Assembly: GCF_010728725.1 (NCBI RefSeq)
Contig: NZ_AP022607.1
Location: 558,001-622,000, forward strand
DNA: 64,000 nucleotides
Origin: Mycobacterium branderi
Lineage (GTDB): Bacteria; Actinomycetota; Actinomycetes; Mycobacteriales; Mycobacteriaceae
Direction: 5' to 3'
Shown here in pieces: positions 53,490 through 62,035 of this stretch. Each line of letters begins with the position of its first letter. Position 1 is the first letter of the stretch. The notes beneath the pieces were generated by a model that had not been told where the DNA came from, did no database searches, and worked only from the letters and a program-made list of their open reading frames with translations. The position numbers and the translations under genes are program-made.

Positions 53490-54332
53490 TCAGGCTGCCC
53501 CGGCGGTGATGGGTTCTTCACCGTTGAGGGTGAAGCGGTGCAGCACGCGACCACTCGCGGGGTCATAGGGCCGCACCCTGTGCATCGTGCCGGTGTTGTC
53601 CCAGATCAACAGGTCGCCCATCTGCCAGCGATGGTGGTAGACGTATTGCTCCTGCGTCGCGTGGGCGAACAGGCGGTCCAGCAGCGCACGGCTATCGGCC
53701 GGATGCATATCCACAACATGCGACGCCGAAGTGCTGAGCACCAGTGACTTTCGCCCCGACTTATGCTGCCAGACAAGCGGATAGGTTGGCTTGGGATAAT
53801 CCATCCAGACTTTGTAGTCTTCGAGGCGCGCATCGGGCACCGCATGGAACATCGCCGCGTGCAGCGAGTGGACCACCTGCAGTGTTTCCAGGTACTTCTG
53901 CTCGTCGTCGGGGAGATCCTCAAACGCCGCATAGGTGCTGGCGAACTCGGTATCCCCGCCTTCGGGGGAAAGCACCCGCGGGGTCAGCACCGTGGCGAAA
54001 GGTGGAATTCGCTCGTATGTGCCGTCCATGTGCCAGAAGAAGGTCCCGGGGAAGAACTCGGCGTATTGCGGGTTTTCCCGCATATCCATCGTGACTTTCA
54101 TCAGTCCCCCCTCGCCTTCCTGCTTGACTTCGCCAAGGCGCAGGTCGCCGAGGGTGCGGGTGAACGCGCGTTGCTGATCGTCGGTCAAATTCGCCCCACG
54201 CACGATCAGCACACCGCGCTTCACCAGTAAGTTGCGGATCTCTCCCGCATGACCGCCATCGAGCAGGGCCTCGGAATCGATGCGAAGTTCTGCCCCGATC
54301 TTCGGCTTCAACGGAGTCCACTCCAGGCTCAA
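53490..54332 (-). CDS. TauD/TfdA family Fe(II)/2-oxoglutarate dioxygenase
   Basis: A 280-residue dioxygenase of the double-stranded beta-helix fold. The iron ligands are His101 and Asp103 in FFWHMDGTYER and His251 in GTMHRVRPYD, and Arg262 in SGRVLHRFTL should bind 2-oxoglutarate. The opening (GAELRIDSEALLDGGHAGEI, RGVLIVRG) is typical of the family. Such enzymes hydroxylate or cleave sulphonates, aryloxyacids or fatty-acid-like substrates. It is divergent from the MaoC-like gene across a 315-base gap and is followed by SDR genes after 185 bases. Confidence 0.93.
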   Translation of the reverse strand: MSLEWTPLKPKIGAELRIDSEALLDGGHAGEIRNLLVKRGVLIVRGANLTDDQQRAFTRTLGDLRLGEVKQEGEGGLMKVTMDMRENPQYAEFFPGTFFWHMDGTYERIPPFATVLTPRVLSPEGGDTEFASTYAAFEDLPDDEQKYLETLQVVHSLHAAMFHAVPDARLEDYKVWMDYPKPTYPLVWQHKSGRKSLVLSTSASHVVDMHPADSRALLDRLFAHATQEQYVYHHRWQMGDLLIWDNTGTMHRVRPYDPASGRVLHRFTLNGEEPITAGAA

Positions 54333-54483
54333 TGCAGCACCTCCTGATCAGAACGAGCCGCGCCACCCGATGGCGGCACAGGCATCGAAATCCTCATGCC
54401 GGCCCCTTCCAACCGGAAGAACACAGGCCGGGCTCCTCACTGTGTTATGACGCCGCTGACCCAGCCTACAAGGTTGGAACCAA

Positions 54484-54512
54484 GTTGACAATATCGGACT
54501 TTACAGTAGGCT
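54484..54512 (+). promoter_or_regulatory. Predicted promoter of the MaoC-like/MarR genes
   Basis: TTGACA (54485-54490), 16 bases, TAGGCT (54507-54512). The -35 box is inside GTTGACAATATCGG, repeated with one change at 56449-56462 before the OYE-type gene. The minus strand of the spacer reads TACTGTAAAGTCC, distantly like the conserved 24-bp element. The remainder of the gap 54333-54647 shows no gene. Confidence 0.5.
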
Positions 54513-54647
54513 GCGAGCAGCAGAACTACTTCTCGTGAGGCCCCAAATCCAGCTCCGGCGGGGCGATCGCGAGCACAGCCGAACCCCGGGCGCCGCAGGG
54601 GGCACCGGTCCGCACCGCACGAGGCGGCGCGTCGAAGGCAGGAGACT

Positions 54648-55820
54648 ATGACACAAGAGATAACCGTCGATATCGACGATGATGAGGGGCCCCGATTCGC
54701 CACGATCACCGACGATGCGGTGGAACGGCTGCGCCGCGCGATTGGTGTCCCGATCGCCGACACCGTCGAGCCGTGGTGCTACGAAGCGACCCGCGACAAC
54801 ATACGCCACTACGCCCACGGGATCGGCGATGACAACCCGTTGTGGTGCGACCCGGAATACGCCAACACCGGCCCGTACGGGACATTGATTGCCCCGCCGA
54901 GTTTTGTGTTCGCCCTCAGCCGGATCCTGTCGGGCTACGTCGGGGGGTTGCCGGGCATCCACGCCATGTGGGCCGGCGCCGACCTGCATTGGCACCAACC
55001 GATTCGGCGCGGGACGGAAGTGAACACCAAGGCGTGGCTCAAAGACCTCATCGAGCACCAGACGCGATTCGCAGGACGCGCATTCCGGCAGATTTATCAC
55101 GTCGAGTTGTCCTCCAGCACAGGCGAGTTGCTCTGTGAGGGTGATTCATGGTGCTTTCGAACAGAACGCGACACTGCCCGCTTGAGCGGCACGAAATATG
55201 ACGAAGCCAAGAGTCGGCCGCCCGCGCGCTATTCGGAGGAGGATCTGCGCGAAATATTCTCGCGCTACGACGATGAAGTCGTCCGCGGTTCGCAGCCACG
55301 GTATTTCGAAGATGTGCAGGTCGGCGATCGGTTGCCGACCATGGTCAAAGGGCCCATGACCGTGACAGGCTTCATCGCCTACGCGCAGGGCTGGGGTGGT
55401 CTGTACATCAGAGCCAACAAGCTCGCCTACAAGCAGATGAGCAAACATCCCGGGCTGGGCATCCCCAACCGTTTCGGCATCCCCGACGTGCCCGAACGTG
55501 TTCACTGGGAAGACGAATTCGCCAGGGCGGTCGGCACTCCGGGTGCTTACGACTACGGGCCCGAACGCTGCTCGTGGCTCATCCACCAGCTGACGAACTG
55601 GATCGGCGACGACGGTTTCGTGGTGAAGCATTCCTCGCAGATCCGGCATCACAATGTGGTGGGCGACTGGATCCGTATCGAAGGGTCGGTGACGGCGGTG
55701 GATCATGACGGCGGGGACGGTGCAACAGTGACTGTCACCCAGCGGGCCTACAACCAGCACGATGAGTTGTCGGCATCCGGTACCGGTGTGGTGCGGCTAC
55801 CGCGTCGACGTCGCGGATAG
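54648..55820 (+). CDS. MaoC-like / FAS1-type dehydratase with two hotdog domains
   Basis: A 390-residue protein with two hotdog folds. The N-terminal FAS1-type part has ATRDNIRHYAHGIGDDNPLW and PYGTLIAPPSFVFALSR. The C-terminal MaoC-like part has FEDVQVGDRLPTMVKGPMTV and VHWEDEFARAVGTPGAYDYG with SSQIRHHNVVGDW. These proteins hydrate or dehydrate CoA esters. Usual catalytic Asp/His pairs are partly visible (GIGDDNPLW). GGCAGGAGACT precedes the ATG at 54648. It is followed by a MarR gene 23 bases downstream and then an OYE-type reductase, so it probably acts in a CoA-ester pathway with them. Confidence 0.9.
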   Translation: MTQEITVDIDDDEGPRFATITDDAVERLRRAIGVPIADTVEPWCYEATRDNIRHYAHGIGDDNPLWCDPEYANTGPYGTLIAPPSFVFALSRILSGYVGGLPGIHAMWAGADLHWHQPIRRGTEVNTKAWLKDLIEHQTRFAGRAFRQIYHVELSSSTGELLCEGDSWCFRTERDTARLSGTKYDEAKSRPPARYSEEDLREIFSRYDDEVVRGSQPRYFEDVQVGDRLPTMVKGPMTVTGFIAYAQGWGGLYIRANKLAYKQMSKHPGLGIPNRFGIPDVPERVHWEDEFARAVGTPGAYDYGPERCSWLIHQLTNWIGDDGFVVKHSSQIRHHNVVGDWIRIEGSVTAVDHDGGDGATVTVTQRAYNQHDELSASGTGVVRLPRRRRG

Positions 55821-55843
55821 CGGCCCACCACCTGGGCGGTGCC

Positions 55844-56338
55844 ATGCGGGCAGATGCGCTGATGAGTGAGCCGGACGGGGCGCAGCGGTGGGACCGTGTC
55901 GAGGGCACCATCATGTCCACCGCGCGCGACATGCGCCGCGCCTATGATCGGGTGTTCTCGGAGGTCGGTGTCAACCTCGCGGAGGCGACGGTGTTGGCTC
56001 ACCTCGTCGACGGTCCACTCACGCAGGCCGAACTTGCTCGTCGCGTCGGAACCAGCCGCACACACGCCGGTGGCCTGATCGACTCGTTGGAACCAAAAGG
56101 TGCAGTGCGGCGAGTGGCGGATGTCAACGATCGGCGGGTATGGCTGGTGACCCTGACCGAAGAGGGCCGTGCGATGTGGGAACGCTCCGCGGCGGCCGAC
56201 CGGGAACTGCGCAAAAACTTCCGTCTCGGGACGACGATGCAGCAGCGCGAGCAACTCGACGCGGTATTAGCGATGGTTCAGCAAAATGTGCTGGTACTGC
56301 TCGACGAGGCTGGTCGGGTCGGCGGGGCCAGGACCTGA
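55844..56338 (+). CDS. MarR family transcriptional regulator (paralogue of the one at 43253)
   Basis: A 164-residue MarR protein. GPLTQAELARRVGTSRTHAG and GLIDSLEPKGAVRRVADVND with the wing RRVWLVTLTEEGRAM form the DNA-binding part. The close likeness to the MarR protein at 43253-43732 across the recognition helix suggests similar operators. The ATG at 55862 (MSEPDG) fits the paralogue's start better than the one at 55844; neither has a strong ribosome-binding site. It lies 23 bases after the MaoC-like gene. Likely targets are the promoters at 54484 and 56449. Confidence 0.88.
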   Translation: MRADALMSEPDGAQRWDRVEGTIMSTARDMRRAYDRVFSEVGVNLAEATVLAHLVDGPLTQAELARRVGTSRTHAGGLIDSLEPKGAVRRVADVNDRRVWLVTLTEEGRAMWERSAAADRELRKNFRLGTTMQQREQLDAVLAMVQQNVLVLLDEAGRVGGART

Positions 56339-56448
56339 CCGTGTCCGCCCGTACTGCTCAGCTGCATGACATACCGCTGTCGGGCCGGCTCATGGGATGC
56401 CGGCAACTTCGTAAGCCTGTTGACTACATTCCGCAAGATTGTAAAACC

Positions 56449-56478
56449 GTTGTCAATATCGGGGCGCTGACATAGCCT
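56449..56478 (+). promoter_or_regulatory. Predicted promoter of the second OYE-type reductase gene
   Basis: TTGTCA (56450-56455), 17 bases, TAGCCT (56473-56478), in the frame GTTGTCAATATCGG that repeats the sequence at 54484-54497. TTGACT at 56420 and TTGTAAAAC nearby are further AT-rich stretches. About 110 bases before the gene start. Confidence 0.45.
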
Positions 56479-56588
56479 TTTGCACAGCGAAGGCGGCGGG
56501 GTCCGGATCGGAAGGGAGCTGATGTGGCGACATCGGTCGAAGTGCCCCTCTGGGGTGGCGCGGCTCGTTCGGATAAGGAGGGCCTGTT

Positions 56589-58757
56589 GTGAACGCGGCT
56601 GCTGCGCATCCCAAATATCCGAAGGTGTTCAGTCCGATCAAGCTGGGCCCCATTGAGATTGCCAACCGGTTCTACTTCGCCCCCCATGGGCTGAATCTGG
56701 CCCTCGGAACCGAGCCGAGCAATGATTTTCCGTACTACAGCGCCGAGCGCGTCCGGGGCGGGTGCGGCCTGGTCATCACCAGCCTGAATTTGCACGGGAA
56801 GGTCTTCGGCATGCCGTCGCCGTACCCGGAGAGGAACGTCCCGTCGTTTCAGGCGATGGCTGATGCGATCCACCGCGAGGGCGGCAAGATTTTCGGTCAG
56901 GTTTGGTACAACCCGTTTCAGGTCGGGCAATGGGGTGCTCTTGGTCCGCCGCGACCTGCGCTCGGGCCGTCGTCGGCCCAAACCTTCGGCAACAATGAAT
57001 GCAGCCACGCGCTGCGGGCAGACGAGGTTCGCAGCCTGATCGATGCATACCGGCGGTCCGGGGCGAACCTTCGCCGTGCCGGCTACGACGGCCTGGAGTT
57101 AAGCGTGTGCCACGGCACGCTTCTCGAGCAGTTCGCCTCACCGTATTTCAACCAGCGCACCGACGAGTACGGCGCCGCGCCGGCCAACCGGTTGCGACTG
57201 ATTTTCGAATGCCTGCAGGCCGCCCGTGACGGCGCGGGCGACCAACTGGCGATTGGGATCCGGTTCAACTGCGACGAGATGCTTCCGGGCGGTTACACCC
57301 AGTCGGACGCCACCGAGATGCTGCGTGAGATCTGCGGGTCGGGTCTGGTGGACTTCGTGGATCTCGATGTCGCAGTGGAACCCAACCAATTTCACTTGGG
57401 CATGCCGTCGGTGTTCGTGAGTCCACACGTCTATGAGCCGTACGTCATTGCGATGCGCGATGCGGCCGGCTCCGTTCCGGTGATCAGTGTCCTTGGTCGG
57501 CTGACGTCGCTGGCAGAGGCCGAGACCGCCATCGCCGACGGTGTCTGCGACATGGTGGGCGCCGCCCGGGCCTTGATCGCCGAGCCGGATCTGGTGCGCA
57601 ACGCGCGCGAGGGCAATGAGGACCGTAGCCGCACCTGCATCGCGTGCAACTGGTGCATGGCGTCGTTTCCCCGGGGCGCCGCCGGATGCACGATCAACCC
57701 GGCGAGTTTCCGCGAAAGGATCTGGGGCGGTGGCTTCATCGGGAAGGGCGCCGCCAAACCGTCGAAAGTAGTGGTCGTAGGCGGTGGACCGGGCGGGCTT
57801 GAGGCCGCGCGGGTGGCCGCGTCACGAGGGCATGAGGTGGTCCTGCTGGAGTCCGGCGACCGGCTCGGCGGTGGTCTTCGTCTCTGGGCCACGCTGCCCG
57901 GCCGGGAGTGGTTCGAAAAGGGCGTGGACTGGTGGGCCGGCGAGCTGACCCGACTCGGCGTCGACGTCCGGCTCGGCGTTAAGGCGACCGCCGAGACGGT
58001 TCTCGGCGAGTCCCCCGACGCTGTGATCGTCGCGACCGGATCACGGTATTCGCCCACCGGCCGGAGCGGTTTTCTCAACCAGCCCATCGATGGTCACGAT
58101 CAGGACTTCGTCTACAGGCCGGAGGACGTTCTTCGCGAGGGGCTGCGTCCCAAGGGAAAGGTAGTCCTGCTCGACGGGGAGGGTACCCATGCCGGTCCCG
58201 GGATCGCGGAATTGCTCGCCCATGGCGGGGCCGACGTCGAACTGGTGACATCGGGGTTCGCGCCGGTCGGCCAAGACCTGATGTACACCGGTGAGGTCGG
58301 GTTCATCGTCGGGCGGATCAAGGCCGCCGGCGTCACCATCTCGACACAGACTTATCTGCGCAGTATCGGTAACCACGAGGTGACGGTTTACGACGTCTTC
58401 ACCGGGGCGGAGCGAACCATCACCGGTGTCGAGGCGGTGGTACTTGCGACGTCGCGAGAGCCCAACGACGAGTTGACCGATGCGCTTGAAGGTAAAGTGA
58501 CGCAACTATTTACGATCGGCGACGCGCTGGCGCCCCGGCCGATGGCCGCGGCCTCGTTCGAAGGACAAAAGTTCGCGCGCTTCATCGGTGAGCCCGGCGC
58601 GCCCACCACATTCAACGAAGCATTCTGGCCGGATGAGCCGTACGAGAACATGCCCCAGCCCGCCGCTGTCCTGCTCGACCGAAGTGAGGTGTCCGCACCT
58701 CAGCTCGATCTGGTCGGTGCGGGCAGCGCGCCGGGGAGCGCCACCGACGACGCGTAG
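56589..58757 (+). CDS. OYE-type FMN / 4Fe-4S / FAD oxidoreductase (2,4-dienoyl-CoA reductase-like), copy 2
   Basis: A 722-residue flavoprotein, paralogue of the one at 18904. Old-yellow-enzyme barrel from YPKVFSPIKLGPIEIANRFY to about residue 335, with SVCHGTLLEQFASPYFNQRT. Iron-sulphur loop CIACNWC, then GCTINP (C-x2-C-x2-C-x10-C) at about 350-367. FAD/NAD(P) part opening VVVVGGGPGGLEAARVAA near residue 395. The GTG at 56589 has AAGGAGGG about 5 bases upstream. In the barrel the HxxH pair of copy 1 (HASHG) is VCHG, keeping one His. Likely a reductase of unsaturated CoA esters or enones in the pathway of the MaoC-like gene. Confidence 0.93.
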   Translation: MNAAAAHPKYPKVFSPIKLGPIEIANRFYFAPHGLNLALGTEPSNDFPYYSAERVRGGCGLVITSLNLHGKVFGMPSPYPERNVPSFQAMADAIHREGGKIFGQVWYNPFQVGQWGALGPPRPALGPSSAQTFGNNECSHALRADEVRSLIDAYRRSGANLRRAGYDGLELSVCHGTLLEQFASPYFNQRTDEYGAAPANRLRLIFECLQAARDGAGDQLAIGIRFNCDEMLPGGYTQSDATEMLREICGSGLVDFVDLDVAVEPNQFHLGMPSVFVSPHVYEPYVIAMRDAAGSVPVISVLGRLTSLAEAETAIADGVCDMVGAARALIAEPDLVRNAREGNEDRSRTCIACNWCMASFPRGAAGCTINPASFRERIWGGGFIGKGAAKPSKVVVVGGGPGGLEAARVAASRGHEVVLLESGDRLGGGLRLWATLPGREWFEKGVDWWAGELTRLGVDVRLGVKATAETVLGESPDAVIVATGSRYSPTGRSGFLNQPIDGHDQDFVYRPEDVLREGLRPKGKVVLLDGEGTHAGPGIAELLAHGGADVELVTSGFAPVGQDLMYTGEVGFIVGRIKAAGVTISTQTYLRSIGNHEVTVYDVFTGAERTITGVEAVVLATSREPNDELTDALEGKVTQLFTIGDALAPRPMAAASFEGQKFARFIGEPGAPTTFNEAFWPDEPYENMPQPAAVLLDRSEVSAPQLDLVGAGSAPGSATDDA

Positions 58758-58901
58758 GCCGCATCGAGGTCGTGCCGTTTTGCCGCTCGGCGAAGCGCGA
58801 CACAGCACCGCCGGCGACACAACGACCGCCTAGCGGGGACTGAAACTCCTTGTGCAACAACTGTGCTCAGCCGGAAATCGGTTAACGACGTCTGACGATA
58901 T

Positions 58902-60512
58902 TCAACGGCCACCGTCAGAGTTCTGGCGCCGCAGCGCGAGGACGCTGCCGTCACCGTCGGCTGAGAAGTACAAAGTGCCGTCACGCCCCGCGGCGATGCC
59001 CGCGAACGGGCCCTGTGGACCGGAGAAGGGCGCCATCCCACGCAACGGTTTGGCGATCACCCCGGGCGGCGCGCCCAGGGGAAGGTCGAACGCGATCGTG
59101 TGCCGGTCACGGGTCCGGGTGTCGAAGGCAATCACTGCCTTCGCGCCGGCGTCGACGACGAACAATTGGCCGTCGTGTACCAGGATCCCCTGGGGGGTGT
59201 GCAATCCCTCGGCGAGGGTGTGCGCGCCGGAACTCGTGATCTTCACTATCCGCCCGGTCGCTGATTCAGTCACCAGGCACGTGCCGTCGGGGCCGATCGT
59301 CACTCCCACCGGGTCCTGCAAACCCGAAGCCAACGTCCGGACCTCGCCGGAGCGAATCGCCAGCACCCCTCCGGTGCCGAGTTCGGCGACCACGGCGGTG
59401 CCGTCCGGGCCGACCGCCACACCGTAGAGCTGGTCGAAACCGTCTGCGAGTACCTCGCTTTCGCCGTCGGCAGGGCGGTATCGCGCCACCTGACCATTGG
59501 AGGTGGTCACGATGAACTTGCCGTCGCCAACCGGGGCCAGTCCTCGCAGGAAGCCGGGATAGCCGGGGGCGAACAGCATCCCGGCAGTGTGCAACTGGCC
59601 GTCGGCCGCCAGCCGATAAAAGTAGATGCCATCTGCGATATACAGATTGCCGTCGTCGGCCACGGCCAAATCCAGCGGCCAGTTCAAACCACCGGACAGC
59701 AGCGGGCTGGCCTTTCCGCCCTCGAGGATCTCGGTGATCTGGCCGTTCAGACTGGAGACGAACAATCGCTGATCGACGAACGACAAATTGTCCAGCCCCG
59801 GATCGAGCTCGGCGAGCACGGTGCGTTCACCGTTGCGAGGGTTGATCCGCAGCACTTGGCCGCTGTGGAGCTGCGTGGACACGATGTAGCCTTCAGCGTC
59901 GAACTTCACCGAGTCGGGCACGCCGAGGTCTGCCGCGACGGTTTCGGGTCGGCCGCCGTCCGGGTCGATGCGCCAGATCTCGTTGGCGCCCATCACCGGG
60001 AAATAGAGCAGCCCGTCGGGCCCGACCTCCATTGCATTGGGCATCGGCACGTTCTCGAGCAACACGCGTGGCGTCCCGCCGTTGCGGTCGAGTTCCAGCA
60101 GACGTCCGCCTTCCCGGCATTCGCCGACGAACAACCGGTCGCGAAAAACGGTGATGCCGTTGGCGAGTGGGATGTCGTCGCGCAGCACCCGGGCCTGTCC
60201 GCGTCGGTCGAGCGCGCTTACCCGCCCGTCCATGACTTCGGTCGCGAACATATTGCCGTGCTCGTCGAACGCAAGGTCGTCGGGCCCGATGATCTCGCCG
60301 CCCTTGGCGCTGACGACGTCCAACGCACCGCTTGTGGTGTCCATTGCGCTGATCTGACTGCCGGTGACTTGGGCGACGTAGAGACGACCGTCAGGACCGG
60401 TGCGCAATCCGTTGGCGCCGAATAGCCGACTGGGCGGGGTGATCCGGTCCAGCTGCCAACCCTCGGCGACGCCCGGGCTGTGCGCGGCGCGGTAGCGCCC
60501 GGGTGCGGTCAT
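58902..60512 (-). CDS. SMP-30/NHL-like beta-propeller protein, double length
   Basis: A 536-residue protein built of repeated PDG-containing blades (GPDGRLYVAQ, DEHGNMFATE, GPDGLLYFPV, DDGNLYIAD, GPDGTAVVAE, GPDGTCLVTE, GRDGTLYFSA), about 40-45 residues apart, enough for two six-bladed propellers. Single-propeller relatives are gluconolactonase/SMP-30-type lactonases or Vgb-like lyases. No signal peptide or membrane segment is visible, so cytoplasmic unless exported otherwise. The ATG at 60512 is divergent from the P450 gene, and the element at 60621 lies between them. A lactonase that opens a hydroxylated or Baeyer-Villiger product is a reasonable but unproven guess. Confidence 0.85.
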   Translation of the reverse strand: MTAPGRYRAAHSPGVAEGWQLDRITPPSRLFGANGLRTGPDGRLYVAQVTGSQISAMDTTSGALDVVSAKGGEIIGPDDLAFDEHGNMFATEVMDGRVSALDRRGQARVLRDDIPLANGITVFRDRLFVGECREGGRLLELDRNGGTPRVLLENVPMPNAMEVGPDGLLYFPVMGANEIWRIDPDGGRPETVAADLGVPDSVKFDAEGYIVSTQLHSGQVLRINPRNGERTVLAELDPGLDNLSFVDQRLFVSSLNGQITEILEGGKASPLLSGGLNWPLDLAVADDGNLYIADGIYFYRLAADGQLHTAGMLFAPGYPGFLRGLAPVGDGKFIVTTSNGQVARYRPADGESEVLADGFDQLYGVAVGPDGTAVVAELGTGGVLAIRSGEVRTLASGLQDPVGVTIGPDGTCLVTESATGRIVKITSSGAHTLAEGLHTPQGILVHDGQLFVVDAGAKAVIAFDTRTRDRHTIAFDLPLGAPPGVIAKPLRGMAPFSGPQGPFAGIAAGRDGTLYFSADGDGSVLALRRQNSDGGR

Positions 60513-60620
60513 CGACGACTCTCATCGGTCACGTCGCGCGGTGGGCCGGCGCTGATGTGGCTCAACAAGCCCTCCCTATCGAGGCTTGACGGTACGCATG
60601 CCTGCAGAATACTGCAACAC

Positions 60621-60645
60621 CTATACTGTCAAGTAGTATACAATA
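60621..60645 (-). promoter_or_regulatory. Conserved 24-bp promoter/operator element, copy 3
   Basis: On the minus strand ATTGTATA, CTA, C, T, TGACAGTATAG. TTGACA is followed after 15 bases by TATTCT, facing the beta-propeller gene, and TATACAAT on the + strand (60637-60644) faces the P450 gene at 60717. The ATACTGTCAAGTAGTATACAATA core is identical to copy 1 read in reverse. Confidence 0.65.
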
Positions 60646-60716
60646 TCGTGGCTGGGCGTATGCAGCGGCGGGCAGCAACCCGCCGACTCGACTCGGCTTT
60701 GGGAGGCGCGCATACC

Positions 60717-61985
60717 ATGGACAACTTCGACTCCGTCGACTTCTTCACCGACCCTTCTGTCGTTCCTGACCCGTATCCGTATTTCGACTACCTTCGCGAC
60801 AAGGGCCCCGTGGTCCCGCTACCCCATTACGGCGTTGTCGCCATCACCGGTTACGACGAGGCCAACGCCGTCCTGAAGAACAACGACGCCTTCTCCAACA
60901 TCGCCGCGATCGGTGGCCCATTTCCGCCGCTGCCGTTCGAACCCGAGGGCGACGACATCAGCGCCCAGATCGAGGCGCACCGCGACCAGTTCCCGATGTG
61001 TGAGCAGATGTCGACAATGGATCCGCCGCAGCACACTCGCGCGCGCTCGCTGCTGAGCCGCCTGCTGACGCCGAGCCGGCTCAAGGAAAACGAGGAGTTC
61101 ATGTGGCGTCTCGCCGACCGCCAGCTTGAAGAGTTCCTCGGCAACGGCGAATGCGAGTTCATCGCTGAATATTCCAAGCCCTTCTCCACCTTGGTGATCG
61201 CCGACTTGCTCGGTGTGCCCGAAGACGACCACAAGGAGTTCCGCATAATGCTGGGCGTCGATCGCCCGGTGATCGGCGCCCTCGACCATGAATCGGTGGG
61301 CGCCCCGCTGGAGCGGCTCGACGAGAAGTTCTGCTCCTACATCGAGGACCGGCGCCGCCGGCCTCGCGACGACGTGCTGACGGCGCTGGCCACCGCGAAG
61401 TATCCCGACGGCTCTACGCCCGAGGTCATGGATGTGGTCCGCACGGCCAGCTTCTTGTTCGCCGCCGGTCAGGAAACCACCGCCAAGCTATTGGGCGCCG
61501 CCCTGCAAACGCTCGGCGATCGGCCCGATATTCAGCAGAAGCTGCGTGCGGACCGCAGCCTCATCCCGGCCTTCATCGAGGAATCGCTGCGCATGGAGAC
61601 CCCGACCAAGAGCGATTTCCGGCTGGCCCGCAAACCTGCCACGGTGGGCGGTGTCGACATCCCCGCCGGCACCATCGTGATGATGTCACTGGGCGGGATT
61701 AACCGCGATCCGCGCCGGTTCGACCACCCGCATGAGTTTCGCCTTGACCGCAAGAATGTCCGCGAGCACATGGCATTTGCCCGCGGAGTGCACTCGTGCC
61801 CCGGTGCGCCGCTGGCCCGGGTGGAGGGCCGTGTTTCGATCGAGCGGATCCTGGACCGGATGTCGGACATCACGATCAATGAAGCCAAACATGGACCGGC
61901 CGGTCAGCGCCGCTACAGCTACGAGCCGACATACATGTTGCGCGGACTCACCGAACTGCACCTCACCTTCACGGCCGCGCGTTAA
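60717..61985 (+). CDS. Cytochrome P450
   Basis: Complete P450 of 422 residues. I-helix AAGQETTAK at 249-257, with Gln252 where most P450s have His, Asn or Asp; K-helix EESLR at 288-292; haem loop FARGVHSCPGAPLAR at 354-368 with ligand Cys361. GGGAGG lies 10 bases before the ATG at 60717; the frame reaches further up but crosses the promoter element. The partial P450 at 63696 is about 73% identical over the visible 101 residues. No ferredoxin gene is adjacent; the one at 6577 could serve. Confidence 0.95.
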   Translation: MDNFDSVDFFTDPSVVPDPYPYFDYLRDKGPVVPLPHYGVVAITGYDEANAVLKNNDAFSNIAAIGGPFPPLPFEPEGDDISAQIEAHRDQFPMCEQMSTMDPPQHTRARSLLSRLLTPSRLKENEEFMWRLADRQLEEFLGNGECEFIAEYSKPFSTLVIADLLGVPEDDHKEFRIMLGVDRPVIGALDHESVGAPLERLDEKFCSYIEDRRRRPRDDVLTALATAKYPDGSTPEVMDVVRTASFLFAAGQETTAKLLGAALQTLGDRPDIQQKLRADRSLIPAFIEESLRMETPTKSDFRLARKPATVGGVDIPAGTIVMMSLGGINRDPRRFDHPHEFRLDRKNVREHMAFARGVHSCPGAPLARVEGRVSIERILDRMSDITINEAKHGPAGQRRYSYEPTYMLRGLTELHLTFTAAR

Positions 61986-62035
61986 GCTCTGAGCCCAACG
62001 TGGTTTCACAAGTGCCTGCTAGCGGGGGCGGTGGA

